This document shows, piece after piece, positions 22,665-33,225 of a stretch of DNA of 64,000 nucleotides. This DNA is from Micrasema longulum (taxonomy: Eukaryota > Arthropoda > Insecta > Trichoptera > Brachycentridae). The notes under the pieces are model-generated. The model searched no databases. It worked only from the letters and a program-made list of their open reading frames with translations, and was not told where the DNA came from. The stretch is from positions 124,001 through 188,000 of the forward strand of contig JAGVSM010001703.1 of NCBI GenBank assembly GCA_022494885.1, written 5' to 3'. Positions within the stretch are counted from its first letter, which is position 1. Each line of letters begins with the position of its first letter. Position numbers and translations under genes: made by a program.

Positions 22665-22862
22665 ACATGATGGTTTTTAACAGTTTAAAAGTTTTTGCTC
22701 AACTGTTGACAACATTTTTATTCGGTATGTCCGAGAAGAAGCTCGTTATAAAACTAAATAAATGTATGGAAAAAAACCGCTAACGAAAATGTCAACTAAT
22801 GTTTTCTCATTATATCTGAGATCTCGCTATTTCCGTAATTGTTATAACCTAGTTTGACTGTA

Positions 22863-23574
22863 TTTTAAACGTTTACGTTTAAAAACTTTATTTTTAATCT
22901 TAATTTCATAAACTTTGGCCTTTTAGTACAAAAAACTATTTTCGGTGAAATTTTCTCATGCGAACATAACAAATTGATATAAATATTAATTTCGTCGCCA
23001 TTAGGAATGTGAACTTACAATTATCGACTCACGTTTTTACAATAGTTTATTGATGATCTTATTCTTTACATGTTTCTTAATAATTTATAGGTATTAATCA
23101 AATCTTAAAGCGCACAATAAATTTTAAAACAATAGAAAAAAGCAATCAATTATTGTGCAATATTTTTTTATCTACTATGATAATTTTTATTATGGATCGG
23201 TACAAAATGATTCATTTTGAAATACGAGTCTACGTAACGATAAATTGCATAACATTCATAATGTACGATTTTTTTAATTAAAAATTGTTAAATATCTGTT
23301 TTATCAACAATTTGAAATTCGAAAAAGGTCTATTATCTAAAATAAATCATTTACTGCGATGCGCATAAATTGGTTGTAAGTACAAATAGGTCACATGAGA
23401 ATGGAAGACGGTACAATGCAATAATCCAATGAACTATATACTCGTATACGAGATGGAATAAACTGTAAGGCTTTTTACACACCGGTAGCGATCGTATATA
23501 TAGAACACACGACACGATAAATTAGAGTGGATTGATTTTGATTGTATATTTTTATTTATTTAGTGGCTACTCTC
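22863..23574. other. AT-rich stretch, no gene seen
   Basis: No supported feature. Confidence 0.45.
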
Positions 23575-23680
23575 AGGCAACAATCCTGCAAAATGAAATC
23601 TAGTGGAGATTAGTTGGCCTAATGACGTACTGGTTATTGAGTTTGCCTGCCATTTAAGGCAAAAATCAATCCAGCCTAAG
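23575..23680 (+). repeat. Low-copy tRNA-like repeat, second copy at 41165-41250
   Basis: Both share AATCCTGCAAAA, an AAATC.AGT..AGATTA segment and a GTTTG(C/T)CTG(C/T)CATT block that loosely resembles a tRNA-derived SINE head. No B box is seen in either copy. Confidence 0.45.
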
Positions 23681-23723
23681 TAATTCTGTTCCGTGTGGAT
23701 TTATACTATCTGTCTGAATTGGG

Positions 23724-23972
23724 TAAAGCTAGGGTTTCCTAGGACAGCGGTGCCCGTATTTTAACGGCCGTAGTGAACGGTGATGCAGTGGACAGCCGTC
23801 GTAAAGGTGATTAGAGAGTGGTTTCCTAGGAAAACGGTGTTAATTGGTGTTGATAACACCGTTTTCCTAGAAAACCACACTCTAGTCACCTTTACAACGG
23901 CTGTCCACTGCATCACCGTTCACTACGGCCGTTAAAATACGGGCACCGCTGTCCTAGGAAACCCTAGCTTTA
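23724..23972. mobile_element. 249-bp near-perfect palindromic MITE
   Basis: Two 119-nt arms (23724-23842 and 23854-23972) are reverse complements with only a handful of mismatches, separated by 11 nt. The outermost sequence is TAAAGCTAGGGTTTCCTAGG and its complement. TTTCCTAGGA recurs at about 23822, so each arm holds a second, inner copy of the terminal motif. The element is GC-richer than its surroundings and non-coding. As RNA it would fold into one long hairpin. Confidence 0.9.
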
Positions 23973-24206
23973 TGCGTAGTAAATGAAACACTTAGAATTT
24001 TTACGCCACACACGAATTAAATATTAATAAGAACATAATTATATTTTAAGTATTCAGTATAACTTATCATCAGGTGTAAATGTAAACTAAATCAAAATTA
24101 TAACAGAATCGTACTTAAGTACCAATGGGGCTAGGTAGAATATAAATGTTTTTGTATTTGTAAATTATCAATTGTTATTTATAATGTAGCATATTATTTT
24201 CATCGT

Positions 24207-24249
24207 CCTCGTCCCTATTTCTACACATAATGTCGAAATAGGGATGAGG
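24207..24249. repeat. Hairpin, 15-bp stem
   Basis: CCTCGTCCCTATTTC (24207-24221) pairs with GAAATAGGGATGAGG (24235-24249) with one mismatch and a 13-nt loop. No adjacent gene uses it as a terminator. Confidence 0.7.
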
Positions 24250-24439
24250 TTGTCATTTTTTTAAAGTTCGAGATTAGCAAAAATTTACAAATCTGCTTTC
24301 CTTCCATACTTTTTACTTTTATTTGCTTTTTATATATATTGATAATTTTTATGTTTTTCTTATTATGTATTTTTGTGTAATTTAATTTAGTACGTACTAT
24401 TATTTGGCATATGATTTATTGCTCCTATTTCTTATATTT

Positions 24440-24895
24440 CTTACTATAATTGAGTGAATTTCTAGAAAACATAACTCAATTATCATTTCAATTATGCTTT
24501 TATATTTATATTCTTTTTCTGTTGATTTAAATGATGCTCTTATTTTGTTTTTTTTTAAATTTTTATTAATACGACTATATTTAACTTTTATTTGTTGATT
24601 TTAATGATACCACTATTTTGTATATTTGATTATGTGTGATTCTTAATTTGTATAATTTATATTTTAAAAATTATTTCTGATTATCTTTTTTGCATTGTAT
24701 TCTTTGGGATTTGATAATTAATTACATTTACCTTTTATTCTAGATTGTGATTCTATGTCATTATAATTTGATCGAATTAATTTTACTATGTATTTTTATT
24801 GTTATTTATTGTGGCTTGACACGGGCATAGCCTAAAAAGCCTTAATAAGTTCATAAATATTTAATTTTTGTAATTCTGAATGAATAAATAAAAAA
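24440..24895 (+). repeat. LINE 3' end fragment, second copy of 6470-6737
   Basis: Shares TTGTATAATTTATATTTTAA, the block CATAGCCTAAAAAGCCTTAA, AAGTTCATAAATAT and the (AAAT)n tail with 6470-6737. The upstream boundary is uncertain in uniformly AT-rich sequence. Confidence 0.6.
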
Positions 24896-24939
24896 ATGAA
24901 TACTAACTATCGTCGAGGTACTAAAAAAACGTATTTTCC

Positions 24940-25880
24940 TTATTTCACAGTCAAATAACGGTGAACGGTAGCATCTACATTATTAAAAATAACATTATTT
25001 TACTGTACTAAATCTGATTTTCTAGATTTTTTTGGTCAAACGATTAGCGGTTGCTTCTGCTGACTAGAAAATATTATGGTGTATTACTAAAAATTGCCTT
25101 CGTTTACAAAACTAAAGAAAACGTTTGTCGGCCTCGTGAGATAGTGGTCAGCGCAGCTGCCTACCGTGGAAGAGGTATCGGGTTCGATTCCCGAAATGAA
25201 AAGAAATATTTATTTAAGGTGTTTTTACACTAGAATATTTCATTATTCCTGGACCTGAAGCGTAAGACTGATTATCTCACCTTCATGAAACGAAAATGAT
25301 CAAGCTACGCTTCGATTGGTGTACCAATGCAGTGCCCTATTCACCATTAGGTGCGAAAAGGGAATAATGATGACGAATACAAAACGAACCTCATTATCTA
25401 GTTTCTTAGTCAAATTGCAAACGGTAGCTTTTGCTCAATACGATGTACCGTATTGTCTATTACTAAAAATTACTACAATTAAGGTGCTTAAATAAACTTA
25501 TTTTCCTGATTTTTCAAACAAATGGTGAACGGTAACATCTACTGTTACTAAAGATGGCATTCATTTACAATAATGAATTTTGTTTTCCAAATTTTTTTGG
25601 TCAGGGAAGCGGTCATTTAGGCTTAAATATAAACCTATAATGTTCCGTATTATAAATTACTATAAATAACCTTCATTCTCAAAACTAACCTGAATTCATA
25701 GTTTTTTTAGTCAAATAATAAACAGTTACTCATGCTCGCTGGAATATACGATGAACCGTATTGCCTTTAACTAAAATTAATTGTTTCCAAAATAAACTTT
25801 ATTAGCTAGCTTTTCTAGTCAAATGGTAAACGGTAGCTACTGCTCGCTAGAATCTACGGTTACCGTTTTGTCTATTACGG
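24940..25880. repeat. Degenerate ~100-bp tandem array interrupted by a SINE
   Basis: A unit beginning near TAGTCAAATGGTAAACGGTA, continuing with CTCGCTAGAATCTACG and ending TATTACTAAAAATT recurs at about 24950, 25030, 25395, 25515, 25596, 25700 and 25815 with heavy divergence. A SINE family 1 copy sits between the second and third units. Confidence 0.7.
25127..25372 (+). repeat. SINE family 1, near full-length copy
   Basis: Head GTCGGCCTCGTGAGATAGTG (A-box region), B box GGTTCGATTCC, AAGAAATATTTATTTAAGG, TTTTTACACTAGAATATTTC, GTAAGACTGATTATCTCACC, and the tail TGGTGTACCAATGCAGTGCC ending in AATAATGATGACGA. The flanks AAAACGTTT and AAAACGAAC suggest a short target duplication, AAAACG. Confidence 0.88.
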
Positions 25881-26130
25881 TGTAGAGAGTATCGCGTCCA
25901 GACTGTCCAGCGTCCGCGTTGTCCATGCCGACGTTGGTTGCATGTCTGTTGCGCAATGGACAGTGCGCGATCGATTGTCCGAAATCCGGTTCGCCGTTGG
26001 ATCTGCGCGCATTGCCGCATTCGCCAGTCGACCTTGATCTTGACTGCTCCGGTGGCGGATTAACCCAGGCTGTGTTGGCAAGGTCTCCGTTCTCTAATAT
26101 GTCCACAGTCAACGTACAGTGACGTGAATC
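25881..26130. other. GC-rich island of unknown nature
   Basis: A sharp rise in CpG-containing sequence. Open frames exist on both strands (118 codons minus, 67 plus) but neither gives a recognisable domain. Internal motifs repeat loosely: GTTGTCCATG at 25918, GCAATGGACAGTGCGCGATC at 25950. Likely a decayed DNA transposon or an orphan exon. Confidence 0.35.
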
Positions 26131-26689
26131 CACGCGGTATTTGACGATAAAACTGTTGTAATCTCTTGTAAAAGCCGTATTTTTACATTTCAAAAAAGTT
26201 TGTACCCGATGATAAATAATTTTTAGTTAATCTAAAATTTAACTTATTACGTATTTATTTAATTTCATTGTTCTATTTAGTAAGGACGCGGCGCGTGAAT
26301 ACCCTAATACATATTAGTACGGAAACGGGCGATTTCAACGTTTCGAACTATTCTCAAAGTTTAAATTAATTACATTCAAAATTTAATGACTTTGAAGTGG
26401 TTTTAATGCATTTAAACTATTTTTAAGGCGCACAAAGTTCCTGCATTTATATCAGATGGGATTATTTAAATTTAAATTTAAGATTTCAAATGCTGTGTAC
26501 TTTAGATTTTACTTTTCTTTCCTCATAGAATTAACAGTACAATCATTACTAATATTGTTTCTGTTGGAGTGACGCAAAGTGATATTGTGTCTTATATCTG
26601 ACTGGCAAATAGGGTCTTAAATATAAAAAAAACAAAGTCACGGATGCATTTACTGTAAATATCATAAATGGTAAAAACATGTGTATTGT
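26131..26689. other. AT-rich stretch, no gene seen
   Basis: No supported feature. Confidence 0.45.
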
Positions 26690-27640
26690 ATGGGGTGTCA
26701 CAAAAAAAGTTTATTTTTGATATAGCGATATAAATGAAAGAGAAACGACCACAAAAAAACCTTAATCAACGATTGAACTACACGTTTAGGAATAGGACTA
26801 CACGTGTCGGATATTTTCTTTTAAGTGCACCAGAAAACCCAATTTATTGACACAAGTTTTCGATTTTAGATATTCCAACAAGAACAAATTCATAGAGGTC
26901 AAATCAGAACTGCGTGGAGGCCGATTTATGTCACCTTTTCTTTTTTCCTTTCTTGAAGATCAATTTGGTATACAAAATATCACCAACTCGTAGCAGAGAC
27001 GTGTTAGAAGTGTTTGACGTTGCTTCGTTCTGCTAAATACATGTTCTTTAATTATACAAAGTAAAGTTTCGTAGTTCTGGTACCAAAAAATTCTCCAACA
27101 TTACCGCATAACGATGATCAAAACACATTTAAAGCATTCGCTTGCTTACCAACAGAAAAGTCCGGATTGTCACAAATGAACTAATTTACACTTTTCCCGC
27201 TGTTTACTCATCTTAGTTGCCCAGACTTTATTCTTATTGGTAGATCAGGTTCTTTGAACTTCTGAACACATTTCTAGAAGAGGGAAACACTTGGCGTATC
27301 ATTAATGTTACGCGAACCACGATGACTGCAGACGTTTCTCCGTGATACAGTCACCGAATTTTTATCTGAAACCCGTCTTTAAGAATTTAATGACTGTAGA
27401 TCATTTTTCGGAAGCAGGCCGTGCGGGGAGCGTGCAAGAATTTTACAAAAACATTTTTTTTACACGCTTCAACGCATTCTCGCACGCGCAACGCACGTTC
27501 TGCTTTCGAAAAAAGATCCATAGTCATTAAATTTTTGAAGAAGGGGCTATTGATTGATACAGGTCTCGCATTCGGAGTTGTTGCATTTACGCAGAGAGTC
27601 AATGAAATATCTTTCTTACGGGACATCCTGTGTATATCTT
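26690..27640 (-). pseudogene. Tc1/mariner-like transposon relic with inverted N-terminal duplication
   Basis: Minus-strand translation of 26760-26940 gives NRPPRSSDLTSMNLFLLEYL then KSKTCVNKLG and LKENI. This is the WPPRSPDLTP-type segment before the last catalytic acidic residue of Tc1/mariner-family transposases. Frames are broken by stops. Upstream (27160-27330) are broken DNA-binding-domain traces. The putative ends are ATGGGGTGTCACAAAAAA at about 26692 and GGGACATCCTGTG at 27620-27632, inverted with respect to each other. At 27383-27540 the transposase start is present twice in opposite orientations: + MTVDHFSEAGRAGSVQEFYK, - MTMDLFSKAERALRVREC. Confidence 0.7.
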
Positions 27641-27980
27641 GTATCTGATTATCTGTTTTTTATGTCTTTTATAAATAACAATGAACGTCCAAGAACCTTC
27701 ATAATAACAATTGAATATTTAGTCTCCTGTTGCAGTGCGGTAAAATGACATGTGTCATTGTATGTTTAGTGTGGACATAAACAATTTTTGTAGAACACCG
27801 TGGGTAATGTGTGGCCACCAATCAACAATCTATTTTTATTGCTTGCATAAGAGATGCGTGTTATGTTGTATACATGTGCACGAATTGTGGACATAACAAG
27901 GACTGGACTAGAGACAGAGACTAAATTGCCCGTGGTATTTTTTCAGGTGGCTTTTAGGAATAAATTAGTTCGAACTTAAC

Positions 27981-27987
<7 letters not shown>
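27641..27987. other. No gene seen
   Basis: No supported open frame or repeat. Confidence 0.4.

Positions 27988-28024
<37 letters not shown>
27988..28024. repeat. (TA)n microsatellite
   Basis: An almost pure TA dinucleotide run of about 37 bases. Confidence 0.95.
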
Positions 28025-28026
<2 letters not shown>

Positions 28027-28029
28027 TAT

Positions 28030-28180
28030 AATTGATTTATTTATTTACTTATAAACAGTTAATTACACATTTTTTGAGACATAGGTCCCAATCTTCTAGA
28101 ATCATAAGTCTTGTGTTGAGTTGGGACAAATAATTAGTAAATACGGACATATCACAACAAATATGATGAAGGATCAAAAA
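28030..28180 (-). repeat. Possible LINE 3' fragment
   Basis: Begins with a TTTATTTATTTACTTAT tail-like end followed by more complex sequence with no open frame. The form, but not the sequence, matches LINE 3' ends elsewhere in the window. Confidence 0.3.
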
Positions 28181-29144
28181 CATAATAATATTTTTTTAAA
28201 TAAACATATGGCTCATCAATATGGTGAATAGCAAACTCAAACATTTGGTTTACATTTAAAAAATAAAAGAAAAAAATGGTTGTCATATATTCGGAAAATG
28301 AATTATTGATTTCACTCAATGTGTGTATTTAAAATTAACTCTTGCAGTAGCGTTGAACCTTTTTTTGTTTATCACTGCCATTGATATGATTTAATAACTA
28401 AAAAATAATTAATAATTATTATTTTGATTCGAAAATTTTCCGCTTCCAGACAAGCACTAAATAGCATACTTTATTTAGGAATATAAAAAAAAACATGTGT
28501 TTACATTTATTACAAATGTATTAAGTTTTTATATCACAGGCGCATTATACTCAAACTAATATTTACATTGCACTTTTTATATTTATGTTAGATAAGGTAA
28601 CTTAAATCTACTCATATTTTAAAACTGCTTCTTTGTCGTACAGTCCATTCAAATATTTCATAAACTTTATGTCTAGGTGATAAAACTCGAAAAAAAAATC
28701 TAGCCTGACTACTAACACGAACGATATTTGTATTTTTACTTGGGTTGACCGTTAGGCACTAAGACATTAAAGTCGAAAACACTCGTCCATTATTCTGGTT
28801 CAATTTCACACCCAGAACTGCATTCTTTATCTGTCTAGACATAAGCTCATGTGCTTTTGATTATTTTAATTAAAATATTTTATCTTTTACTTTCGAAATG
28901 ATGTATTATTAAAACGCCAATTCAGTCCTGGTTCGTGGGTATTTTTAATGCCCCTACCAACGTTCGCCTCGCACAGCACATTCAATTTGGCGACTCCATT
29001 TTAAGTGGTTAAGTAACATTTAGCAGCTGTGACGTTTCATTTTTTTAATAATAATTCCTACTTATGTATATTTCTTTACATTTTATAATAGTATATTTAC
29101 ACGCTCACGCAAAAATTTATAAGAAGATAGATACTCATAGATTC
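28181..29144. other. AT-rich stretch, no gene seen
   Basis: No supported open frame or repeat. Confidence 0.45.
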
Positions 29145-29302
29145 GCATGATCATCGTCATTTCTTTATCTGAACCCAGTGGTGGATAGGGCACTGTATTG
29201 GTACTCCAACTGAGTATCCGGATATTTTTTATTACGTGGAAGGTAAGACTATCAATCTTATGCTTCAAGTGCCAGTCAGGGACAATAAAATATTGCATTA
29301 AA
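29145..29302 (-). repeat. SINE family 1 tail portion
   Basis: In + orientation: CAGTGGTGGATAGGGCACTG, GGAAGGTAAGACTATCAATC, TTCAAGTGCCAGTCAGGGAC. The tRNA-like head is absent. Confidence 0.75.
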
Positions 29303-29414
29303 GAACAGCATTAAAAAAACAATGTTTCTTCTCCGGCTTGACAGGAATTAAACCTATCTTTCGCATTTATTACTTCTCTTTCCTGGTTCCACTTTTAAAA
29401 CCGAAAAAGAAATA

Positions 29415-29722
29415 AGACTGAAGGTAATAAAAAAGATATTGAAGATACAATATTGGAAATAATGAGAAAAATATTGAAGAAAAAAGATTAGAAGTAATAA
29501 AAAAGTTTTTGAAGAAAAAAATATTGGAAATAATGAAACAGATATTGAAGAAAAAAATATTGGAAATTATGAGAAAGATATCGAAGATACAATATTGGAA
29601 TAATGAAAAAGATATTGAAGAAAAAAGACCGGAAGTAATGAAAAAGTTTTTGAAGAAAAAAATATTGGAAATAATAAGAAAGATATTGAAGAAATAGATG
29701 AAAAGAGAAAGATATTGAAACG
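29415..29722 (+). repeat. 36-bp minisatellite with higher-order organisation
   Basis: About eight units of roughly 35-36 bp begin GAAGA and end GATATT or GTTTTT. Unit types follow in the order A (CAATATTGG), B (GATTAGAAG...GTTTTT), C, D, A, B, C, so a block of about 143 bp is itself repeated. The array is purine-rich on the + strand and keeps a 62-codon Lys/Glu/Ile frame (29509-29697). That frame follows from the repeat unit being a multiple of three, and I do not call it a gene. Confidence 0.9.
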
Positions 29723-31189
29723 AGGCTGTCGGCTGTCAGCTTCTGTTCATTCTCCTTTCTTTTTTACCTCTCTTTTTGAAGCAACCCAGTACGGTGGGCA
29801 AATGCACCAACCACAACACAAGCATGCGGACTTATCTCCGCTAGATTTCCTTTTTCAAGATTTTTACCTGAGAGTAGCCGTCGTGTCGAAGACTCTCGTC
29901 CAGAGTTGTGGTTCTATTTCACACACTAATATGTATTATTTATCTACCTGGTCAAAGAAATATCTTAAAAATCGACAGATAATAGTCATGAAAAGGTCTA
30001 GCCAATTCTTGAAATTTTTGAAAAAAATGTGTGGATTTAAAAAAAAATTAATAACGAGCACTAAAATGGAAATAAAATAACTATACATCATTCGAAAGAA
30101 TTTTCTGTTATACAAGATATTGTATTTTTTTCACGTTAAATATTCTATTTTATTTAATGAAAACCTTCAAAATCGAACGAATGTTGGGACAAAACATGAG
30201 AGTTGTACTCGGTTTTTTTTCCAAATTAAGAGGACAAGAAAAAATAGTCAATAATTCGTCGCATCTTCACTATACACTGCGTATATAAAATAGCGAGCAA
30301 CCTTTACAACTGTATTCCATCGATTGAACGGAAACATAAGCAAAATAATATACGTAACGTAAGAGCAAATACAATATCTTGAAGAGCAGAAATTTTTCTT
30401 TTTAATGACGTATAACCTCGACCATTTTGTTTGACTTCTGATGGTAATTTTTAAATTTGAAAAGAAAAGGAGAAAACTTACGTTAACACTTAAGTTTTAA
30501 ACTAAACATCGACCGGTTTCAGTTGAGGTTAATACCTCCAGGGAGTATAATACCTTGTTTATGTATTGTATAAATAAAAAAAATACATTTAAAAAAATAT
30601 ACGTTTTGCCTTTGGCGATTTGACAATTTCACGCGGGCGCATGCGTGCGTAGCCTGAGATTCTTCTTTTTTTTTAAATCTCTTTAGACAGTTTTTTCTTC
30701 GCGATAGAAAAATACGCAAACAATTATTTCAATATTAGTTCGACTCGACTGATCCCACGATTTAGACTCGTATCTTATTGTAAAACGTAATCGTAAGTAG
30801 AAGTATGGTGGTTTTTAGGTTTATTATCACCGAATGGACCTAACCCTCTCAGACCGGGTATTCATGCAAACGTACGAAAAATTAAATCATTATTTACTCC
30901 CAAAACCTAGCGAAATTCAAACAGTACATTTTTGGCTTGTATTTCTAAGTACATCTACAATTTTTTTCTGCTTTTGTTAGTAGTTGACATTACACATAAA
31001 AAATGTTTTTTAGTTTAACAGCTTTAGGCTGGTTTGTTTGTTTTAGAGCGAATTTCCGTCATCCTTCTTAGTGACATTTCAACCAAGCTTTAAATATATT
31101 TCAATTAAATTATACTAATTTGATTGGATAAACATAATTATAATGTAAGATAATAACGCAAACTTCTTAAACTTCCTCGATTTTTTTCA
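29723..31189. other. No gene supported
   Basis: A 121-codon + frame at 29715-30080 starts inside the minisatellite and shows no domain, Kozak context or splice site. The rest is AT-rich. I treat it as non-coding. Confidence 0.4.
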
Positions 31190-31690
31190 ATTAACTACTA
31201 CCACTACTACTACCATCACGCCATTTTCCCGTAGGGGTAGGCAAAGAGAATGGACCACCACACACGTCTATCCTGACATACATTCCTAGCTTTTCCACAT
31301 TCATATATCTTGTCATACATGCTCTTCGGTTCTGTCTGCTTTTGACATGACCAGACATAAGATTTTGGTTTATCTGATCATGCCACGTCTTCTTTGGTCG
31401 TCCTCGTCTCACGTTACCGTTCATTTTCGCCATATATACTTGTTTTACCATTCTTTAGTCGTCCGTTTGTTTTACGTGACCAAACCATCTCAGAGGCCCT
31501 TTCTTAATCTTATCAATTATATTTGACTAAAATTTACACTCTCGCCTGATTTCATCATTCGTACCCCTGTCACACATTGATTTCCCACACATTCGTCTAA
31601 GAGATCGCATTTCAACCGCGTTCACTCGGCTTTCATCCTTTCTCTGCCAGTTCCATGTTTCACTTCCATACATAAGTGTTGGGACTACAA
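31190..31690 (-). pseudogene. LINE endonuclease/RT polyprotein C-terminus
   Basis: Minus-strand translation gives VVPTLMYGSETWNWQRKDES, RVNAVEMRSLRRMCGKSMCD, a frame break, PLRWFGHVK, and then the frame 31191-31451: MVKQVYMAKMNGNVRRGRPK, KTWHDQINQN, SRQNRRACMTRYMNVEK. This is the conserved order (YG.ETW ... RWFGHV ... RGRP..TW.D) at the C-terminus of a common insect LINE polyprotein. The palm domain is missing. Related fragments occur at 39790-39870 and 51880-52080. Confidence 0.85.
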
Positions 31691-31802
31691 CTCATTAAAA
31701 ATTATCGCTCAATAATTTCTAAAATACGTTATGAGATTACTGTTTTTTTTGTAGATACTTTATGTCGTCCTCATAAATTATATTAAAGTCAAGTTTTAAG
31801 TA
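31691..31802. other. Short AT-rich spacer
   Basis: Nothing seen. Confidence 0.4.
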
Positions 31803-32070
31803 TATCGGTCTGGTGGCGTAGTGGTCAGTGCATTTGCCTACCACGCTAGAGGTCTCGGGCTCGATTCTCGACATAGTTGAAACAAACTATTTATTTAAGC
31901 AGGTGTTTTTACACAAGAATATTTTATATTCCCTGAACTGGCACATAAAGCGTAAGACTGATAATCTTACATTAATATAACAAAAATATGTTTAAAAACG
32001 CTCCTATTGGTGTACCCATGCAGTGGCTTATGCTCCATCAGCTGCAGAAAGGGGATGATTTTTTGAAGTT
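31803..32070 (+). repeat. SINE family 1 copy
   Basis: Head TCGGTCTGGTGGCGTAGTGG, then GCATTTGCCTACCACGCTAG, a diverged B box (GGCTCGATTCTCG), GTTTTTACACAAGAATATTT, GACTGATAATCTTACATTAA and the tail ATTGGTGTACCCATGCAGTG. The open frame inside it (31988-32206) is incidental. Confidence 0.85.
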
Positions 32071-32609
32071 CAATCCCACAAATGAATCTTTAGTTAAAAT
32101 ATTCAGGAGGTATAAAATACCGAATATGCGACTTCGAAAAAAAGGTAAAAATAATTATTTAAATGCAGGTTATTTTAAGTTGGTGATTTATATGACTTAT
32201 ATTTAATTTAATTATACTTTTACAAAGTTTGTGTTCTTTTTTATACAGAATAATGTTCCCTCACTGGAGTGTCCCGTGCCGAGGGAAACATTTTACAATA
32301 AGTAAAACATGCCTTAAATTAGTTATTTAACAAAGTTAACATAATAACAAAATAAAAACGTTATTAATCTTACTTACCTTATTATCATTAACATAATCAA
32401 CAATATAAATTAAAATAATTATAAAAAACATAGCCAATTTATATAGAACTGTAGACCAAATTTTATAAACAGTACACAAACTTTTACCTATTTGGCTTGA
32501 TCCACTCATCGATCCGTGCACAACCCACCTCCACTATCCATTTCTTAATAGCAATTTTATATTGTGAGTACTTATTAGTTATCCTTATGGATAATGGAAA
32601 TAGATTGGA
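32071..32609. other. AT-rich stretch, no gene seen
   Basis: Short frames only, none with a domain. Confidence 0.4.
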
Positions 32610-32790
32610 AGTAGATGACGAGCGCAGTTGGTTAGACGGCCAACTGTAAAACTTGGGTCGCGGATTTGATTCCCGCCGGTTGCAAGAATCCAAGAAAGAT
32701 TATTTTCTCAATTGGTCTGGGTGTTGTGGAGTATTTTCATAACCTTCTTTAATATCCCCCCTTTTTTACCTGCTGAAAACCTCCTAGGAT
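32610..32790 (+). repeat. SINE family 4 (single copy here)
   Basis: Contains GAGCGCAGTTGGTTAGACGG (A-box region) and, about 35 bases on, GGATTTGATTCCCGCCGG (B-box region), the spacing of a tRNA-derived pol III promoter. A tail with GGTCTGGGTGTTGTGGAGTA and AAAACCTCCTAGGATAGAGG follows. It is too diverged in the acceptor arms to be a functional tRNA. Confidence 0.6.
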
Positions 32791-33004
32791 AGAGGCTTAT
32801 AGAGTTATTTCTTCCTATTTATAATTTTTTTCAAATAATAAATGTGACAGTTAATCTGGCAGTTAAAGAAGGCTTATTCGCTGTATTACCTTTACGCATC
32901 TATACCATCTCTGATGTGAGCTGTCACTTTGTTTTACCCCACGTACGTAGCTAGCCTAACCCGAGAATCATTCTCCTGTTGCATCCGGGCTTTGGACCGG
33001 CAAC

Positions 33005-33225
33005 AGCGGAGTTTATATAGTACGATGGAGAAGATTCTGGAGAGATCACGTCAGTAGAATGAACAGCTCTAGAATCCCTTTTAACGTGGCCCATGAAATC
33101 CCAGCTGGTCCCTGTCGACCCGGAAAACCACCAAAGAGGTAGAAGGACAACTGGAACTCAGCGTCTCAGAAATCACCCACTAGCCAATAACAGATCAACG
33201 GATCTAAACAAAGAAGAAGAAGCCT
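33005..33225 (+). pseudogene. LINE polyprotein C-terminus relic
   Basis: Across two frames the + strand reads RWRRFWRDHVSRMNSSRIPF, then AHEIPAG, GKPPKR and a final KRRR-like end. This matches the RW..HV.RM ... GRP.KRW.D pattern of LINE C-termini. GC-richer than its surroundings. Confidence 0.6.

Larger units (their letters stand above)
20336..22860. mobile_element. Pogo/Tigger-like element with TA target site, carrying a nested LINE
   Basis: The left end CAGTCGATCTTGGTTATAAC (20336-20355) and right end GTTATAACCTAGTTTGACTG (22841-22860) are inverted repeats with about four mismatches in 20. Each is flanked by TA (20334-20335, 22861-22862). CAGT ends with a GGTTATAAC motif, a subterminal GGGACCGACTGAATT and a second GTTATA block (20372-20390) fit the pogo/Tigger branch of Tc1/mariner. 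No transposase is recognisable. A LINE copy fills about 21060-22664. Confidence 0.7.

Noticed and set aside
29509..29697. 62-codon Lys/Glu/Ile frame resembling a coiled coil
   Set aside because: It is the translation of a minisatellite whose unit is a multiple of three; there is no start context or flanking exon signal.
32610..32700. Possible tRNA gene
   Set aside because: The acceptor stem does not pair and no proper anticodon arm can be drawn; a tRNA-derived SINE is the better reading.
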